A stretch of DNA of 64,000 nt from Boswellia sacra (lineage: Eukaryota > Streptophyta > Magnoliopsida > Sapindales > Burseraceae), in assembly GCA_013180625.2 (NCBI GenBank), contig SNVD02010210.1, forward strand, positions 372,001-436,000. The letters are read 5' to 3'. The position numbers and the translations under genes are program-made. Under the pieces are notes generated by a model that was not told where the DNA came from, did not search any database, and saw only the letters and a list, made by a program, of their open reading frames with translations. Numbering within the stretch: the stretch's first letter is position 1; the number at the start of each line of letters is the position of its first letter. Shown here piece by piece: positions 1-12,474 of this stretch.

Positions 1-900
1 AGTGCAACAAGATATTGCAATGATAATACCTACATGGGCAGCTCGGTTGTTTGTTGAAAAAGTTGATAATAAGGCATAGAAACTCAAAAATGGCAGAAAT
101 AAAAATTATAGCATGCATGCATAATTCAACCGAAAGATGAAGACATAAATTCAAAAATGATAGCAATAAGACATAAAAATTCAAAATCGACAGCATATAT
201 GCAAATGTATTGGTAGATGTGACTATGGCTTACATTTTTCTTTAGTTTTACATCTAGAAACAACTTAAACACCTTCTATGAGTTGGGAATATGCTTCTCA
301 TCCAGTTTTCTTATAAATTGGTAAAAAGGGTTGTTTTTAGTTAGATTCCCGAGACTGTAATATGCATGCTCTTCTTGAACTTGTGCCCATAATTTCAAGA
401 TTTCACACTGCACAATTCTACAAGAATGTGTCTCAATAGTCAACTGGATATTATCTAAAGACTCCCTACTCAATCTATTCTTGATGAATTGAAGCTTATT
501 CTCTCAATTGTTAGACAAAAATCCAAAGAAGCGGCAATGCTAGTTACAAGTTCATCTTGCACATTTGTGACAAACTTGTAACCTTTTCGCTCTTTCTTTT
601 TTGGTGTAAGAGCTTTTTCCTAATCCTGACATGTCAAAAACAAAACCATTTGGAAATTCACAAGAGAATTGAACCTTCACTTCAATGAACCATCTTAAAT
701 CAACAGGAATGCCCTTGCCCATGAACATCCTTAGCCTTTCTACTCGAGCTTTGTAAATTTTAAACAAATCATTTTGAGAAAGAGAGGAAAAATGTGTGTG
801 CAGATTCAAGAGAATAGTGTCTATGTGAAGAAAAGGAGATAAAAGAAAAGAAAATGAATGCAGGATGAGTTACAGTTTTTAGGGAACTGAAAAACTGACC
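1..900 (-). other. 3' region of element A, downstream of integrase
   Basis: This is the tail of the internal region of element A. Two short minus-strand open stretches, 276-473 (65 residues) and 552-809 (85 residues), have ordinary amino-acid composition but no motif I recognise. Athila elements often carry a long region after pol, sometimes with an envelope-like ORF; I see no membrane segments here that would support one. Function not assigned. The 3' LTR should lie left of the window. Confidence 0.4.
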
Positions 901-2160
901 TTAAAAGTCACAGAGTACCGTATCCGCCATTTGATCGAGAAAAATCAATCCTTAAAAAGGATCGATTAAAGCAATAGATTCTTTATTTCGATCAAAATTT
1001 TCAAAGAATGGTTGTAACCGTTTGTCCATTGACTTTAAGAACATTACCAATCTTTGGGTTCTCAATTTCAATAGCTCCATGAGACAAAAAAAGCATTTTT
1101 AACAATGAAAGGTCTAGTCCAACAAGTCCGAGGTTTACCAGGAAAAAAACGTAATTTTAAATCATACAAAAGAACTTTTCGTAAAGGTTTAAAAGATTTT
1201 CTAACAATGTGTTTGTCATGGAAAACCTTCATTTTTTTTTGTAGATCTTGGAATTATCATAGGCCTCATTCCTAATTTCTTCAAGTTCAATTAGTTGGAG
1301 TTTACTTAGTTTGCAAGTATCATCCAAATTTATGTTAATATTTTAATGACTCAATAAGCTTTATGCTCAAGTTCCACAGGCAAGTGACAAGGTTTTCCAA
1401 AAATTGCCCTATAAAGAAGAAATACCTAATGATGTTTTAAAAGCAATTTTGTAAGCCCAAAGTGCATCATTAAGTCTTAAAGACTAATCTTTGTGGTTTG
1501 AGTTAATCATTTTTTCTAAAATTTGTTATATCACCTTATTTGCTAATTCAACTTATCTACTTGTTTGTGGGTAATAAGGGGTGGAAACTTTATGGGTGAT
1601 TCCATATTTCTTCATCTAAGTTTCAAATGGTTTGTTATAAAAAAATGTACTCCTGTCACTAATAATGGCTCAAGGAATTCCAAATCTATACAAGATATTC
1701 TCTTTCAAGAATTTGATAACTACTTTATAATTATTGTTTCGACATGGAATTGCCTCAACCCATTTTGAAACACAATCTCTGCAACAAGAATGCACATAAA
1801 ACCAATGATGGTGGGAAAGGTCCCATAAAATCAACACCCCAACAGTAAAAAATTTCAACAACAAGAATAAGGTTCAAAGGCATCATGTTTCGTTTTGAAA
1901 TAGATACCAATTTTTGACAATTTTCACAAGTATTGCAAAATGTATATGCATCTTTAAATAAGGTGGGCTAATAAAATCCATATTGCAATATTTTAGCAGC
2001 TATTTTTTTAGATGAAAAGTGTCCTCCACATGTTTCAGAATGTCAAAAATTAATTGCACTACTTACCTCATTGTTGGGTATACATCTTCTAATTATTTGA
2101 TCAGGACAATATTTGAATAGATATGGATCATCCCAATAAATATTTTTCACCTCAGTCAAA
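900..2160 (-). pseudogene. Integrase region of element A, broken
   Basis: The minus strand carries an integrase zinc-binding module around 1900-2060 (a histidine near HFSSKKIAAKILQ, then a CNTCENC cysteine pair). The catalytic core follows at 1670-1864 with the Athila-type segments VSKWVEAIPCRNN and VIKFLKENI. In the zinc-module linker the expected GFYWPTLF reads with TAG in place of Trp. The core is split between frames, and the remaining C-terminal part (900-1600) is only traceable in pieces. Integrase normally inserts the DNA copy; this one cannot be made whole. Confidence 0.75.
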
Positions 2161-2234
2161 AACTTTCTTTTGTCTTGACCACTCCAGTGAGGTGACAATT
2201 CTCTTATTGCAAGAAAATTTACAATGTTAGCAAA

Positions 2235-2994
2235 CTAAGGTTCTGCAGCAACAGGGAATAAAAATTCATCAGCAAAAAAGTCAGTGATAGGTGAGGCTTT
2301 AATTGATGTTTCTATCATTAATCTTAACAAATAATCTGTAACGACATTTTCAACTCCTTTCTTATCATTTATTATGATGTTGAATTCTTGGAGCATTAAA
2401 ATCCACTGTATCAATCTAGGTTTTGAATCCTGTTTAGACATTAAATATCTCACAGCTACGTGGTCAGTATCAACAATAGTTGGAGAACCAATTAAATAAT
2501 ATCAAAATTTGTCTAATGCAAATTAATACTACTACAACTAGTTCTTTTTTAGTTATAGTGTAATTCATTTGTGGATCATTTAAAGTTCTACTTCTATAGT
2601 TTATTACATAAGGCTCACCTTCTCTTCTTTGTCCTAAGATAACATTAACAACATAATCGCTCACATTACACATTAGTTCAAAAGGCAATGACCAATAAGG
2701 AGATTGCATAATTAGAGAAGTTGTTAAAAGTCCAATTAACTTATCAAAGACATTTTGACATTCTTGAGTCCATTCAAAAAAAGTTTCTTTTATTAAGAGG
2801 TTACGAAGAGGTTTAAATATACCACTGAAATTTCTTATGGACCTCTTATAAAATCCAACATGTCCACAGAATAAACGGACCTCTTTGATTATTTTTGGTG
2901 GAAGCAAATGGGAAATTAATTTCACTTTTGCTTTATCCACTTCAACTCCTTTGGAAGACACTACATGACCTAAGACAATTCCTGAGGTAACCAT
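2235..2994 (-). pseudogene. RT thumb and RNase H of element A
   Basis: Two consecutive open stretches (2470-2994, then 2235-2453) encode the end of reverse transcriptase and RNase H. Visible segments include GIVLGHVVSSKGVEVDKAK, the connection segment with FCGHVGFYKRSIRNFS and FEWTQECQNVFDKL, and the RNase H part with YTITKKELVVVV followed by [13 protein letters not shown] frame change or stop near 2460 separates the two halves. Gene order and motifs match Ty3/gypsy pol. Confidence 0.85.
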
Positions 2995-3010
2995 ATAATG
3001 ACATTTTTTT

Positions 3011-3596
3011 TCAATTCAAAATAAGACATTTTTCTTCACATTTTTTAAAGACTTCTAAGTTTTCAAGACAATTAGCAAAAGAATTTTCAAAGACTGTTAA
3101 ATTGTCCATGAAAACTTCTAAACAATGCTCAACCATGTCACTAAAAATGCTTAACATGCATTTTTGAAAAGTGGTTGGGACATTACAAAGTCCAAAAGGC
3201 ATCCTTCTAAATGCAAAAGTGTTGAAGGGGCATGTGAATGTGGTCTTTTCTTGGTCTTCAAGTATAATGAAAATTTGATAATAACCTGAGAATCTATCAA
3301 GAAAGTAGTACTAGAAGTGTCCTACTACTCTTTCTAAATTTGGTCAAGGAATGGTAAGAGAAAATGATCTTTTCTGGTGATAGCATTTAATTTTCTATAG
3401 TCAATGCACATCCTCCAACTAGATGAGACTTGAGTAGGCAATGATTCACCCTTTTCATTTTTGACTATTGTAATGCATGATTTCTTAGGTACTACTTGTG
3501 TGGGGCTTACTCACTTACTATCTAAGATATGGTAGATAATTTGCATATCAAGTAGTTTAAGAACTTCAGCCCTAATGACCTCTTTCATATGAGGAT
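3011..3596 (-). pseudogene. Reverse transcriptase core of element A
   Basis: The minus-strand stretch 3011-3202 reads MPFGLCNVPTTFQKCMLSIF followed by the catalytic strand EVFMDN. The family has F-M-D-D, so the second catalytic aspartate is Asn here, which alone should abolish polymerisation. The N-terminal fingers/palm (3203-3596) persist only as degenerate sequence with stops. Confidence 0.85.
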
Positions 3597-3950
3597 TTAA
3601 TCTTCTTTGAGATTGTTAAGATGTTTGAAATTTTCTTCTAAATGTAATCTATGTGTACAAATCAAAGGGTTAATGTCTTTTATGTCTTTTAAGGTCCACC
3701 CAATAACATTTTTATGCTTTTTAAGCACTTCTACAAACTTACCTTGCTGCTTGCTTGTAAGGGATGAAGAAATTACCACTGGATACGTATGATTTTCCCC
3801 AAGATATGCATATTTTAGTCGTTCAGGTAAAGACTTCAGTTTTAAATTAGGAGCTCCCTTTTCCTTTCTTTCATTATATTTTTCCAATTTTTGAATCGTG
3901 GTTTCGGGCCTTTGTTTTTTGTCACCTGTGCATAATCCAATATAGAACAT
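3597..3950 (-). pseudogene. Protease-RT linker of element A
   Basis: A 117-residue minus-strand stretch containing LKSLPERLKYAYLGENHTYP and VLKKHKNVIGWTLKDIKDI. This is the characteristic segment that precedes reverse transcriptase in Athila-like pol (it normally leads into SICTHRI; here PLICTHRLHLEEN). It ends in a frameshift before the RT core. Confidence 0.8.
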
Positions 3951-4112
3951 ATATTAGAAAGATCAGGCTCTAGTTACATACTTTATTCTAATGAATTGAC
4001 TAAACAGTTTTCCTCAGAAAAACTCTCTTTTTGGATGTGTTCTTCCACAATAGTTTTAATCATATTAGCTTCCTCAATTTCATCTTCTTCTTCATGCGGT
4101 TGTTTGCACATA

Positions 4113-4751
4113 TTAAAAATTAAGTTGTAATGTCATGTTTCCGAACGATAGCTTCATGACTCTGTTCCTACAATTAATTAAAGCGTTAGAGGTAGCTAAA
4201 AATGGACGTCCTAAAATGACAAGAATTGAATTACATACTTCCACCAGTTGTGTATCCAAGATGATAAAATCCACTGGGTAAATGAATTTATCGACTTGAA
4301 CTAACACATCTTCTGTTACTTGTCTTGGCACTTCAATTGATCTATCAACAAACAAAAGAGTCACAGAAGTCGGTTTTAACTCTCCTAGATTGAGTTTCTG
4401 AAAAACCAAGTATGGAAGCAAATTTAAACTAGCACCAAGATCAAGTAAAGCTTGTTCGATTTTATGATCTCCAATAACACAAGAAAGTGTAGGACAACCC
4501 AGATCCCTATATTTCACTGTATTATTGTTTTGAAGAATAGCACTTACTCGCTCAGCTAGAAATGCCTTCTTTTTCACATTCAATTTTCTTTTCAAAGTGC
4601 ACAAATCTTTCAAAAATTTTGCATAAGAAGGTACTTGTTTGATCATATCTAGCAAGGGAAAGTTAACCTTTACCTGTTTGAAAATTTTAAAGATTTCATA
4701 ATTGTGAGTTGGCTTCTTTTGTGTGGCTAATGCTTGAGAAAATAGAGGCAC
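4113..4751 (-). pseudogene. Gag-end and aspartic protease of element A
   Basis: The 212-residue open stretch starts in the gag-protease spacer (FKQVKVNFPLLDMIKQVPSY, then AFLAERVSAILQ) and continues into the retroviral-type aspartic protease. The active-site motif is DLGASLNLLP at about residue 105, followed by LGELKPTSVTL and VDKFIYPVDFIILDT. DLGAS in place of DTGA/DSGA is normal for Athila-like elements, so the catalytic residue is present. This is the longest unbroken coding stretch of element A. Confidence 0.88.
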
Positions 4752-6060
4752 AGATGGGGATTTGGTTTCTTCTTCGTTAGGTGCTAGTTTGGTAACCTCT
4801 ACCTGACCTTTAGAGATCGATTCTTCTTCTTTCTCATAAGGTTAGGAATGTGTTTTTCAACAACCGTACTATTGCGAAGGGTCATGACTGATTTGGCTTA
4901 GTCCAAATAATGGTTACCTGAACTCCCTGCATTTGAGTTAGATTGATCTTTGGGGCTTCGCAATGTTTAAGAAGGAAATTTCCCTTTTTCTTGGATACTA
5001 AATGTAGATGCAAATTTTGTAAGAGTGTCTGAAAAATTTGCTAATGTTTGAGCAGTTTGCCTATTTAAAGTCTCTTGCTTTGCAATGAATGAATGCAATG
5101 TCTCTTCAAGGTCATTCCTATGAGGAGGAGCATATGCATGATCATGAGAATTTTGAAAATTTTGTCGTGTTTGAAAAGGGATTTGCGAAAATTGTGCATG
5201 TTTGTCACTTTTTTAACTAAAATTTGGATGATTTCTCCAGCCGGGATTGTAGGTTTGTCAGTATGGATTGTGATTTGGCCTTTTAAAAGTGTTTAAGGTA
5301 TTGGCTTGTTCATGGAGACATTCCTTAAAGGCAGGCAAAGTTGGGCACTCACTAGTAGAATGGCCATTATCATTACAAATGTGACAGACAATTTCTTGAA
5401 TAGAATTCAATTGACCACTCTTTTTCATTTCTAAAGCCTCGACTATTCTAGCTATGGATGCATACTGGCTTGAAGGTCATGGTCTTCTCTAACGTTGTAA
5501 ATGCCTCTACTGGATGTTGAGGTTGGGGCCTTGCTTGGTGCCTCATAGGTGCCAGCAGTGTCCCAATTTTGGGCTTTGTCTGCTAAAGAATCTAGGTAGT
5601 CAATTACTTCCTCAGGGTCTTTATCTCCAAATTCTCCGTTATACATTAGCTCCACTAGTTGCCTATCTTGAGGTGTTAACCCTTCATAGAAGTGTGCAAC
5701 TATTCTCCAAGTTTCAAAACCATGGTGAGGGACAGGTATTAAGTAATTCTTTATACCTATCCCAACATTGATAAAAGGTTTCTTCTTGTTTTGAGATTTG
5801 TCTTTTAAAAAAATTGGTCTATGGGTAGGAAAAATTTTTTTCCAAAAATTGTTGTTTCATCTTATCCCATGAACTAATGGAACTTGACCTCAAATTTTGT
5901 AGCCATGTTATGGCTTCATCTTTTAAAGAATACGGAAAAAGCTTTAATCTAATGGTATTTATGCTACAATTTGGATCACTGTAGGAGTTACATACCTCTT
6001 CAAAGATTTTTAAGGGTGAATATGGGTTCTCCATATCAAGGCCATGAAAGGTGGGTAAAA
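4752..6060 (-). pseudogene. Gag of element A with zinc knuckle
   Basis: Read on the minus strand, 5819-6034 begins MENPYSPLKIFEEVCNSYSD and contains FPYSLKDEAITWLQNL, typical of the plant gag domain; 5452-5655 continues it (MELMYNGEFGDKDPEEVIDY). A C-x2-C-x4-H-x4-C zinc knuckle (CHICNDNGHSTSEC) is readable at about 5360-5400, followed by the family hallmark ending in YNPGWRNHPN, with a stop just after NPY. At least two frame breaks divide the gene. Confidence 0.85.
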
Positions 6061-6421
6061 GTCAAACAAAACTCGATTTGAAATTGAAATGGACTGCATC
6101 AAGAGGAGAAACCACATAAGATGGTGCGCTAGTCATTATTGGATTCATGTAATCTCTGAGGGTTCTTTGTTGGTTTTGATCATTTTGTTGGGAATGATTG
6201 TCTCCTTCATCCATGAACCTTTCCACTTAATTGTCGGCCATGTTTTCTAAAGAAGATGATGTTTTTCTAACAAGTCTACCACTAGATGTGTGTGACCAAA
6301 TTTTCATGCAATTCCCGAAGAGAAAAGGAAAGAAAAGATAAGCACACAAAAAGAAAAATTAAGATCTCAAAAAAAAAAGAGAAATGGGAATACTCACAAT
6401 TTTGCATGCCAAATTTTACCT

Positions 6422-6439
6422 GCCCCGGCAACGGTGTCA
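6422..6439 (-). promoter_or_regulatory. Primer binding site of element A (tRNA-Asp)
   Basis: On the minus strand this reads TGACACCGTTGCCGGGGC, nearly complementary to the 3' end of plant tRNA-Asp (ending CCCCGGCAACGGCGCCA). It lies six bases inside the 5' LTR boundary. Confidence 0.8.
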
Positions 6440-6445
6440 AAAACT

Positions 6446-7998
6446 TGACACATCCGAAAAAGGATCATCTCGAAATGTAGGAGTGTCAAAGTAATAAACC
6501 CGATAAGACCGGGGTTAATCTACGAGGAAGGAATTTTAGTACTACAAACTATAAGGTAAGCAAATATGATATGAATGATTTAAATGAATAACAAGATGAT
6601 ATCAACAAATAACAATTAAGATGGTAGACGGTACTACTAACCATTCAAATGTAAGGTAAAACTAAAAGGTGGTAAGACTATCTATAGAAATAAGCGGTAA
6701 AACCTATCATAGCAAATAAAAGAACAAGTTCATAATAAACGAGACTAAATGAAATACGCAAGTAAAAGGAACTAACACAATAACAATGAAAGCTAAGGTT
6801 AGGGAATCCGCCCTTGATATATCAAATAAGGATAAGTAACCCAATTATAACTCAATTGGAATCTACACATCAAGAAGGTTCCAGTCAAAAGGTATATCAT
6901 TTAAGCCCATTTTAGTTATATGAATTATATTTGTTTCGTTACCAATATTTGTACCACTTCTTATAAATGAGTTCATGCATCCAATGTGCCAATCACCACA
7001 TATCTATAACAAATTAAGGTTCCTAACTAAACTTTCGATTGGTAAGGAAGAACCATACAACATCTAGAAAGGATTCAAGCATTTGATGTGCCAAAGATTG
7101 TCTACAATGGATCAAGACCTCTACTTTACGAGTGTTGTCAAGATTGATTAAGAAAATAAATATAAAACATATAAAATAAATGATACAAGATTATGATTAT
7201 TAAGCACATGTCAAGGATTAGAAAATCCTTATTCTCATATCAAGGTTTTCACCCTTTCACCTTAGCAAGAGCGAATTTAGCAAGGCATTATAAAAGAAAG
7301 AAAACAAATTGCAAGAAAAAGAAAATTTATTAATAACATTAAGAGAACAAAATACAAGAGAGAAAAACACAATAATAAGATATCCCAGCCAAAGCCAAGA
7401 TACCCTAATGGGTCACAAGGCACCTCTATTTATAGATACATTCAGGGGCAAATTTATCAAAATACAAAGGGATAATTGTCAAATATATTGTTGACAATTG
7501 GGATCATCATGTGCACCGATTTTTACCACCGATCTCGGCATCAAATTATTTAGAATTTTGATCACATGTCTGCATGAAAGTTGTAGATATTTCTCTCAGC
7601 TTTCTAGAACATCTTGATTCATACAATTTAGATACGTATATCAAGAGATATGATCAAAATACTGAGGCATAGTCAGTCTGGGCTGAAACTATAGATGGGT
7701 TCACTTCAAGCCCATTTTTGGTCCACTGAGAACCCGAATTTGATGATGCTTGTGAAATAACAATCTTGTAGATAATTTAATCAACTTTTCAAAAAATAAA
7801 GATTTGCACCATTCTGATCTATAAATAGAAAGATATGCCTATTTTACCGAACTTGTAACAAAAACTGAAATTAAGATAAAGCTAATTCAAAAGATACAAA
7901 GACCATAAATATGCAAAAGTTGAGGAATTAAATAACACTATTAATACAATATGATGAATTAAGCTCTTATTAAACATACATATTTAAGTGTTCATCCA
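6446..7998 (-). repeat. 5' LTR of element A
   Basis: About 1.55 kb, beginning TGACACATCC on the plus strand and ending TTCATCCA. It matches 9831-11371 and 53856-55385 along its length, with shared landmarks such as CACCTCTATTTATAGATACAT and the ending ATATTTAAGTGTTCATC. Short ORFs in it (6286-6480, 7309-7494) look incidental. It should hold the element's promoter, reading toward lower coordinates. Confidence 0.88.
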
Positions 7999-9800
7999 GA
8001 AGATACCTGTTTAATCACATCTAGCAAGAGAATGTTGACTTTTGCCTATTTGAAAATTTTAAAGATTTCAGAATTGTAAGTTGGCTTCTTTTGTGTGGCT
8101 AATGCCTGAGGAAATGGAGGAACAGATGGGGATTTAGTTTCTTCCTCGCTAAGCGTTATTTTGGTAACCTCCTGACCTTAGGGATCGATTCATCTTCTTT
8201 CTCATAAGATTTAAGAATGTGTTTTTCAACAACCTTAACATTACAAAGGGTCATGACTGATTTGGCTTGGTCCACGTAATGACTATTTGAACTGCTCATA
8301 CTTGAATTAGATTGATCTTTGAGATTTTGAAATGTTTGGGAAGAAAATTTCCCTTTTTCATGGATACTAAATATGGATGCAAATTTTGTAAGAGTGTCTG
8401 TCAAATTTGCTAATGTTTGAGCAGTTTGACTATTGAAGGTCTCTTGCTTTTATAATCAATGAATGCAATGTTTCCTCAAGATCCTTCTTAGGAGGGGAAA
8501 CATATGGTGCAAGATCATGAGAATTTTGAAAATTTTGATGTGCTAGAAAAGGGACTTGTGAGATTGTGTATGATTGTCATTATTCCAACTAAAATTTGTT
8601 GTGATTTCTCCAACCAAGATTGTAAGTTTGTGAATATGGATTGTGATTTGGCCTTTCAAAAGTATTTAAAGCATTGGCTTGTTCATGGAGACATTCCCCA
8701 TAAGCAAGCAAAGTTGAGCAATCATTGGTAGGAAGGTCATTAGCATTACAAATGTGATAGACAATTTCTTGAACATAATTCAGTTGACCACTCTTTTTCA
8801 TTTCTAAAGCCTCAACTTTTCTAGCTAGGGATGCATATTTGGCTTGAAGGTCATGGTCTTCCTTAAGGTTATATATGCCTCTATTGGATGTTAAGGGTAG
8901 GGTTTTGCTTGGTACCTCATAGGTGCCAGCAATATCCTAATTTTGGGCCTCTTCTGCTAATGAGTATAGGTAGTCAATTACTTTCTCAAGGTCTTTATCT
9001 CCAAATTGTCTATTACATATTAGCTCTACTGGTTGTCTATCTTGAGGTGTTAACACTTCATAGAAATGTGCAACTAATCTTTAAGTTTCAAAACCATGAT
9101 GAGGATAGGTATTAAGTAATTTTTTATATCTATCCCAACATTGGAAAAGGGTTTCTCCTGGTTTTTGAGTAAAAGTGCTGATTTGTCTTTTAAGAGAATT
9201 TGTTTTCTGGGAAGGAAAATATTTTTTCAAAAATTGTTTTTTGATCTTATCCTATGAACTGATGGAACTTGACCTCAAATTTTGTAGCTATGTTCTAGCT
9301 TTATCTTTTAAAGAAAAAGGGAAAAGCTTTAATCTAATGGTATTTATTCTACAATTTGGGTCACTGTAGGAGTTAGACATCTCTTCAAAGTTTTTTTAAG
9401 TGTGAATATAGGTTCTCCATATCAAGGCCATGAAAGGTGGTAAAAGTTGAACAAAACTTGATTTAAAATTGAAATGGATTGCATCTAGAGGAGAAACTAC
9501 AAAAGATGGTGAACTAGTCCTTATCGAATTCATGTAATCTCTTAGAGTTCTTAGTTGGTTTTAGTCATTTTGTTGGGAACAATTGTCCCCTTCATCTGTG
9601 AATCTTTCCACTTGATTGTCGGCCATGTTTTCTAAGAAAGTTGATGTTTGTCTAACAAGTTTATCACTAGATGTGCGTAACCAAATTTTCATGCAATTTC
9701 CAAAGAGAAAAGGAAAGAAAAGATAAGCACACAAAAAGAAAAATTAAGATATAAAAAAAAAAAGAGAAAAAGGAATACTTACAATTTTGTATGCCAAATT
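7999..9800 (-). pseudogene. Gag and gag-protease spacer of element B
   Basis: Minus-strand pieces parallel element A: 8156-8404 is the spacer (FASIFSIHEKGKFSSQTF), and 8589-8801 is the zinc-knuckle region, with the first Cys and the His lost (YHICNANDLPTNDC) but the family tail PNHNPYSQTYNLGWRNH kept. Upstream gag (about 8850-9600) survives only as shifted fragments. It is more decayed than the gag of element A. Confidence 0.8.
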
Positions 9801-9806
9801 TTACCT

Positions 9807-9824
9807 TCCCTGGCAACGGCACCA
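9807..9824 (-). promoter_or_regulatory. Primer binding site of element B (tRNA-Asp)
   Basis: On the minus strand it reads TGGTGCCGTTGCCAGGGA, complementary to the tRNA-Asp 3' end with two mismatches. Spacing to the LTR is six bases, as in element A. Confidence 0.82.
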
Positions 9825-9830
9825 AAAACT

Positions 9831-11371
9831 TAACACATCTAAAAATAGGATTATCTCTTAAGTATAGGAGTGTTGAAGTAATAAACCCGGCAATACCGAG
9901 GTCGATCCAAATTAAGGGGATTTAGCGGTACAAACTAAAAGAATAAGAAATATGGTATGAATAATTCAAATAAATAACAAGATGATATTAACAAATCAAA
10001 GTAAAGATGGTAAGCGGTACAACCGACCATTCAAATGTAAAACAAAAATAAAAAGTGGTAAAATCATCTATGAAAATAGGAGATAAAACCTACGATAGCA
10101 AATGAAAGAACAATTTCATAAGTCATAAATGAGAACACTTAAAATACATAAGTAAGAGGAATTGACACAATAATAATGAAAGCTAAGGTTAGAGGATCCA
10201 CCTTTGATATATCAAATAAGGATAAATAACTCCATTGAAATCCACACATCAAGAAGGTCTCAATCGGAAGGTATGTCATTTAAGCCCATTTTAATTATAT
10301 GAATTATATTTGTTTCATTACCAATATTGATACCACTTCTTGTAAATGGATTCAAGCATCCAATGTGCTAATCACCATATGTCTATAATAAATGAAGATT
10401 TCTAACTAGATTTGTGTCAATAAGGAAGAACCATACGACATCTAGAAAGGATTTAAGCATTTGATGTGCCAAGGATTGTCTACAATGGATCAATATCTCC
10501 ATTTTACGAGTGGTGTCAAGATTGATTAAGAAAATAAATATAAAACATATAAAATAAATAACACAAGATTAAGACTATTAACCATAAATCAAAGGATCAA
10601 AAAATCTTTATTCTCATATCAAGGGTTTTTCCCTTTCATCGTAGTGAGAGAATTTAGTGGAACATTATGTAAGAAAGAAAATAAATTGCAGGAAGAAAAT
10701 GATTTATTAATAACATCAAAAGAACAAAATACAAGGGAGAAAACACAATGTTAAGAGATTTCAATCAAAAGCCAGCATGCCCTAATGGGTCATAATGAAC
10801 CTCTATTTATAAATATATTTGGGGGAAAACTTGTCAAATTACAAAAGGACAATTGAAAAATATCTTATTGATAATTTGGATCATCATATGCACTGGCTTT
10901 GACTACCAATTTTAGCATCAAAATATTTAGAATTTTAATCACATGACTCATGAAAGTTATAGATATTTCTCTCATATTTCTAGAATATCTTGATTCATGC
11001 GATTTGGATACGTATATCAAGAGATATAATCAAGATACGAAGGCATGGTCAGGCCAGGTCGAAACTGTAGATAGGTTCGCTTTAAGCCCTTTTTTGGTCC
11101 ACTAGAAGCCCAAATTTCTTGATACTTATGAAATACAATTTTGTAGATAATTTAATCAGCTTTCTAATAAATCAAGATTTACATCATTCTAATCTATAAA
11201 TAAGAAGTTATGCCCATTTTATCGAACCTGCATCAAAACTGAAGTTAAAGTGACGTTAATTCAAAAGATGCAAAGACTACAAATGTGTTTAAATTGAGGA
11301 ATTTTATGACACTTTTAGTGCAAAATAATGGATTAAGTTCTTAATAATCATACACATTTAATTGTTCATCA
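9831..11371 (-). repeat. 5' LTR of element B
   Basis: About 1.54 kb, homologous to 6446-7998 and 53856-55385. On the plus strand it begins TAACACATCT (the canonical TG decayed to TA) and ends TTGTTCATCA. It is visibly more diverged from the other two copies, which fits B being the older insertion. Confidence 0.86.
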
Positions 11372-11372
11372 A

Positions 11373-11570
11373 GAAACATCACACAAGTCCAAAAAGAACG
11401 ATAAGTTGAGCTTTTTTTTTTTTTTTACATTTACTAAAAAAATAAAAAGTTTGGTTCTAGACTTTTTAGAATCATAAATCTCTATCTCAAAAAAATCACT
11501 CTACTCTCAACACTTCATTTTCTTCAATCTAAATATTAAATATTGATGTAAAAATAAGATGAAAAAAACA
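11373..11570. repeat. Left copy of a ~190-bp direct repeat
   Basis: Starts GAAACATCACACAAGTCCAA and runs through a T/A-rich stretch to CTAAATATTAAATATTGATG. It matches 12475-12665 in the same orientation. The pair flanks the kinase relic with a period of about 1.1 kb, suggesting a segmental duplication; the left side is cut off by element B. Confidence 0.75.
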
Positions 11571-11769
11571 AAGAAACTCCTAAACTTGCTCCTTATTTAA
11601 TTCTTGCTCCTTATTTAATTTACTGATTAGTTACAAAATTATATATTAAAATGTTTTTAATTATTTTATTATGTCAATTCTTTGGAAAAAAATTCGTCTA
11701 TGTTATATTTATTATAAATTTTTAGTCCTTAGAAATAAGGATAAATTTGGTTAATATTTATTTATTATA

Positions 11770-12260
11770 TAACAGAAGGATTCATCCACGTCGATGAACA
11801 CGTCATCCATTAGCTTTTTTCTAATCATCATCTCAAGGACTCGAATTCCAAAACTGTTAGCATCTCCTTTCAATGATTTATTAGATCCAAATCCTTACTT
11901 TGAGCAGGTAAAAGAAAGATCAATTATAATAACTCTAGACAACAGCTATCCTGTTTGTACTTATTTTAGTTTTAAAAATATTAAGGAGGGATTTGTACCT
12001 AGGGCTATGTATCTAATAGAAATGCATAGCAAATAAGTAGTAAAGTTTCCAATGTTCTCTACATCCTGAACATTGCTCACTCTCACTGGCATAACTCTTG
12101 CAATTCCAATATTGGAAATGAGAGCTATCACGTCATGATCGAGAAGTGCATTGCTCGGTTTTTTATTGCAAGGCATTACTTCAACCAGAGAATATTGATG
12201 CAGATAGGACATCCCCTCAGCTATGTCAGTGCAAATACTCAACCTCTGGATGAATCATGA
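11770..12260 (-). pseudogene. Receptor-like kinase domain fragment (dead)
   Basis: The minus-strand stretch 11961-12242 begins SICTDIAEGMSYLHQYS and continues with NKKPSNALLDHDVIALISN and IGIARV, aligning with the catalytic and activation loops of LRR receptor-like kinases (expected HCDLKPSNVLLD and SDFGIAR). The catalytic Asp and the Asp of DFG are both Asn here, so it would be inactive even if translated. The APE-region match (RYIAL) is poor and no extracellular domain is present. Kinase identity is fairly secure, the subfamily less so. Confidence 0.7.
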
Positions 12261-12474
12261 GTGTTAACTCTAAGAAGCTTGAACTCGAACCTTCCATTGA
12301 TAATGGATATAGCTGGGTCTCTAAGCTCCCTTTTGCCATTTAAGGAAGAATGAATGCCTTAATGTTAAGTAGACCATATGTGTTACGAATTCCAATTATG
12401 TTGATGAAAAACTTTAGCCCATTAAAAGACTCATGGCCCTTTTAGCTTTAAAGACCAGTCATTGATAAAGGACA

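Larger units (their letters stand above)
1..7998 (-). mobile_element. Athila-like Ty3/gypsy retrotransposon A (3' end beyond window)
   Basis: Read on the minus strand the order is 5' LTR (6446-7998), tRNA-Asp primer site, gag with zinc knuckle, aspartic protease, reverse transcriptase, RNase H, integrase and an unassigned 3' region running off position 1. The DLGAS protease motif, the Asp-type primer site, and the gag zinc knuckle followed by an NPY-x-QTYNPGWRNHPNF motif are what I know from the Athila group. The coding part is broken by many stops and frameshifts, so the copy cannot act alone. Its 5' LTR directly abuts internal sequence of a related copy (B), which suggests A inserted into B. 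Confidence 0.88.
7999..11371 (-). mobile_element. Athila-like element B, interrupted by element A
   Basis: A second copy of the same family: 5' LTR at 9831-11371, primer site at 9807-9824, and degenerate gag and start of protease spacer at 7999-9800. The internal sequence stops abruptly at 7999, at the point corresponding to about 4640 in element A and exactly where A's LTR ends. The rest of B should lie left of A, outside this window, if A is nested in it. Confidence 0.85.

Noticed and set aside
8504..9369. Plus-strand ORFs at 8504-8731, 8888-9115 and 9175-9369 (and 5093-5296, 5514-5771)
   Set aside because: They are antisense to gag of elements A and B, and the minus-strand reading has the family motifs.
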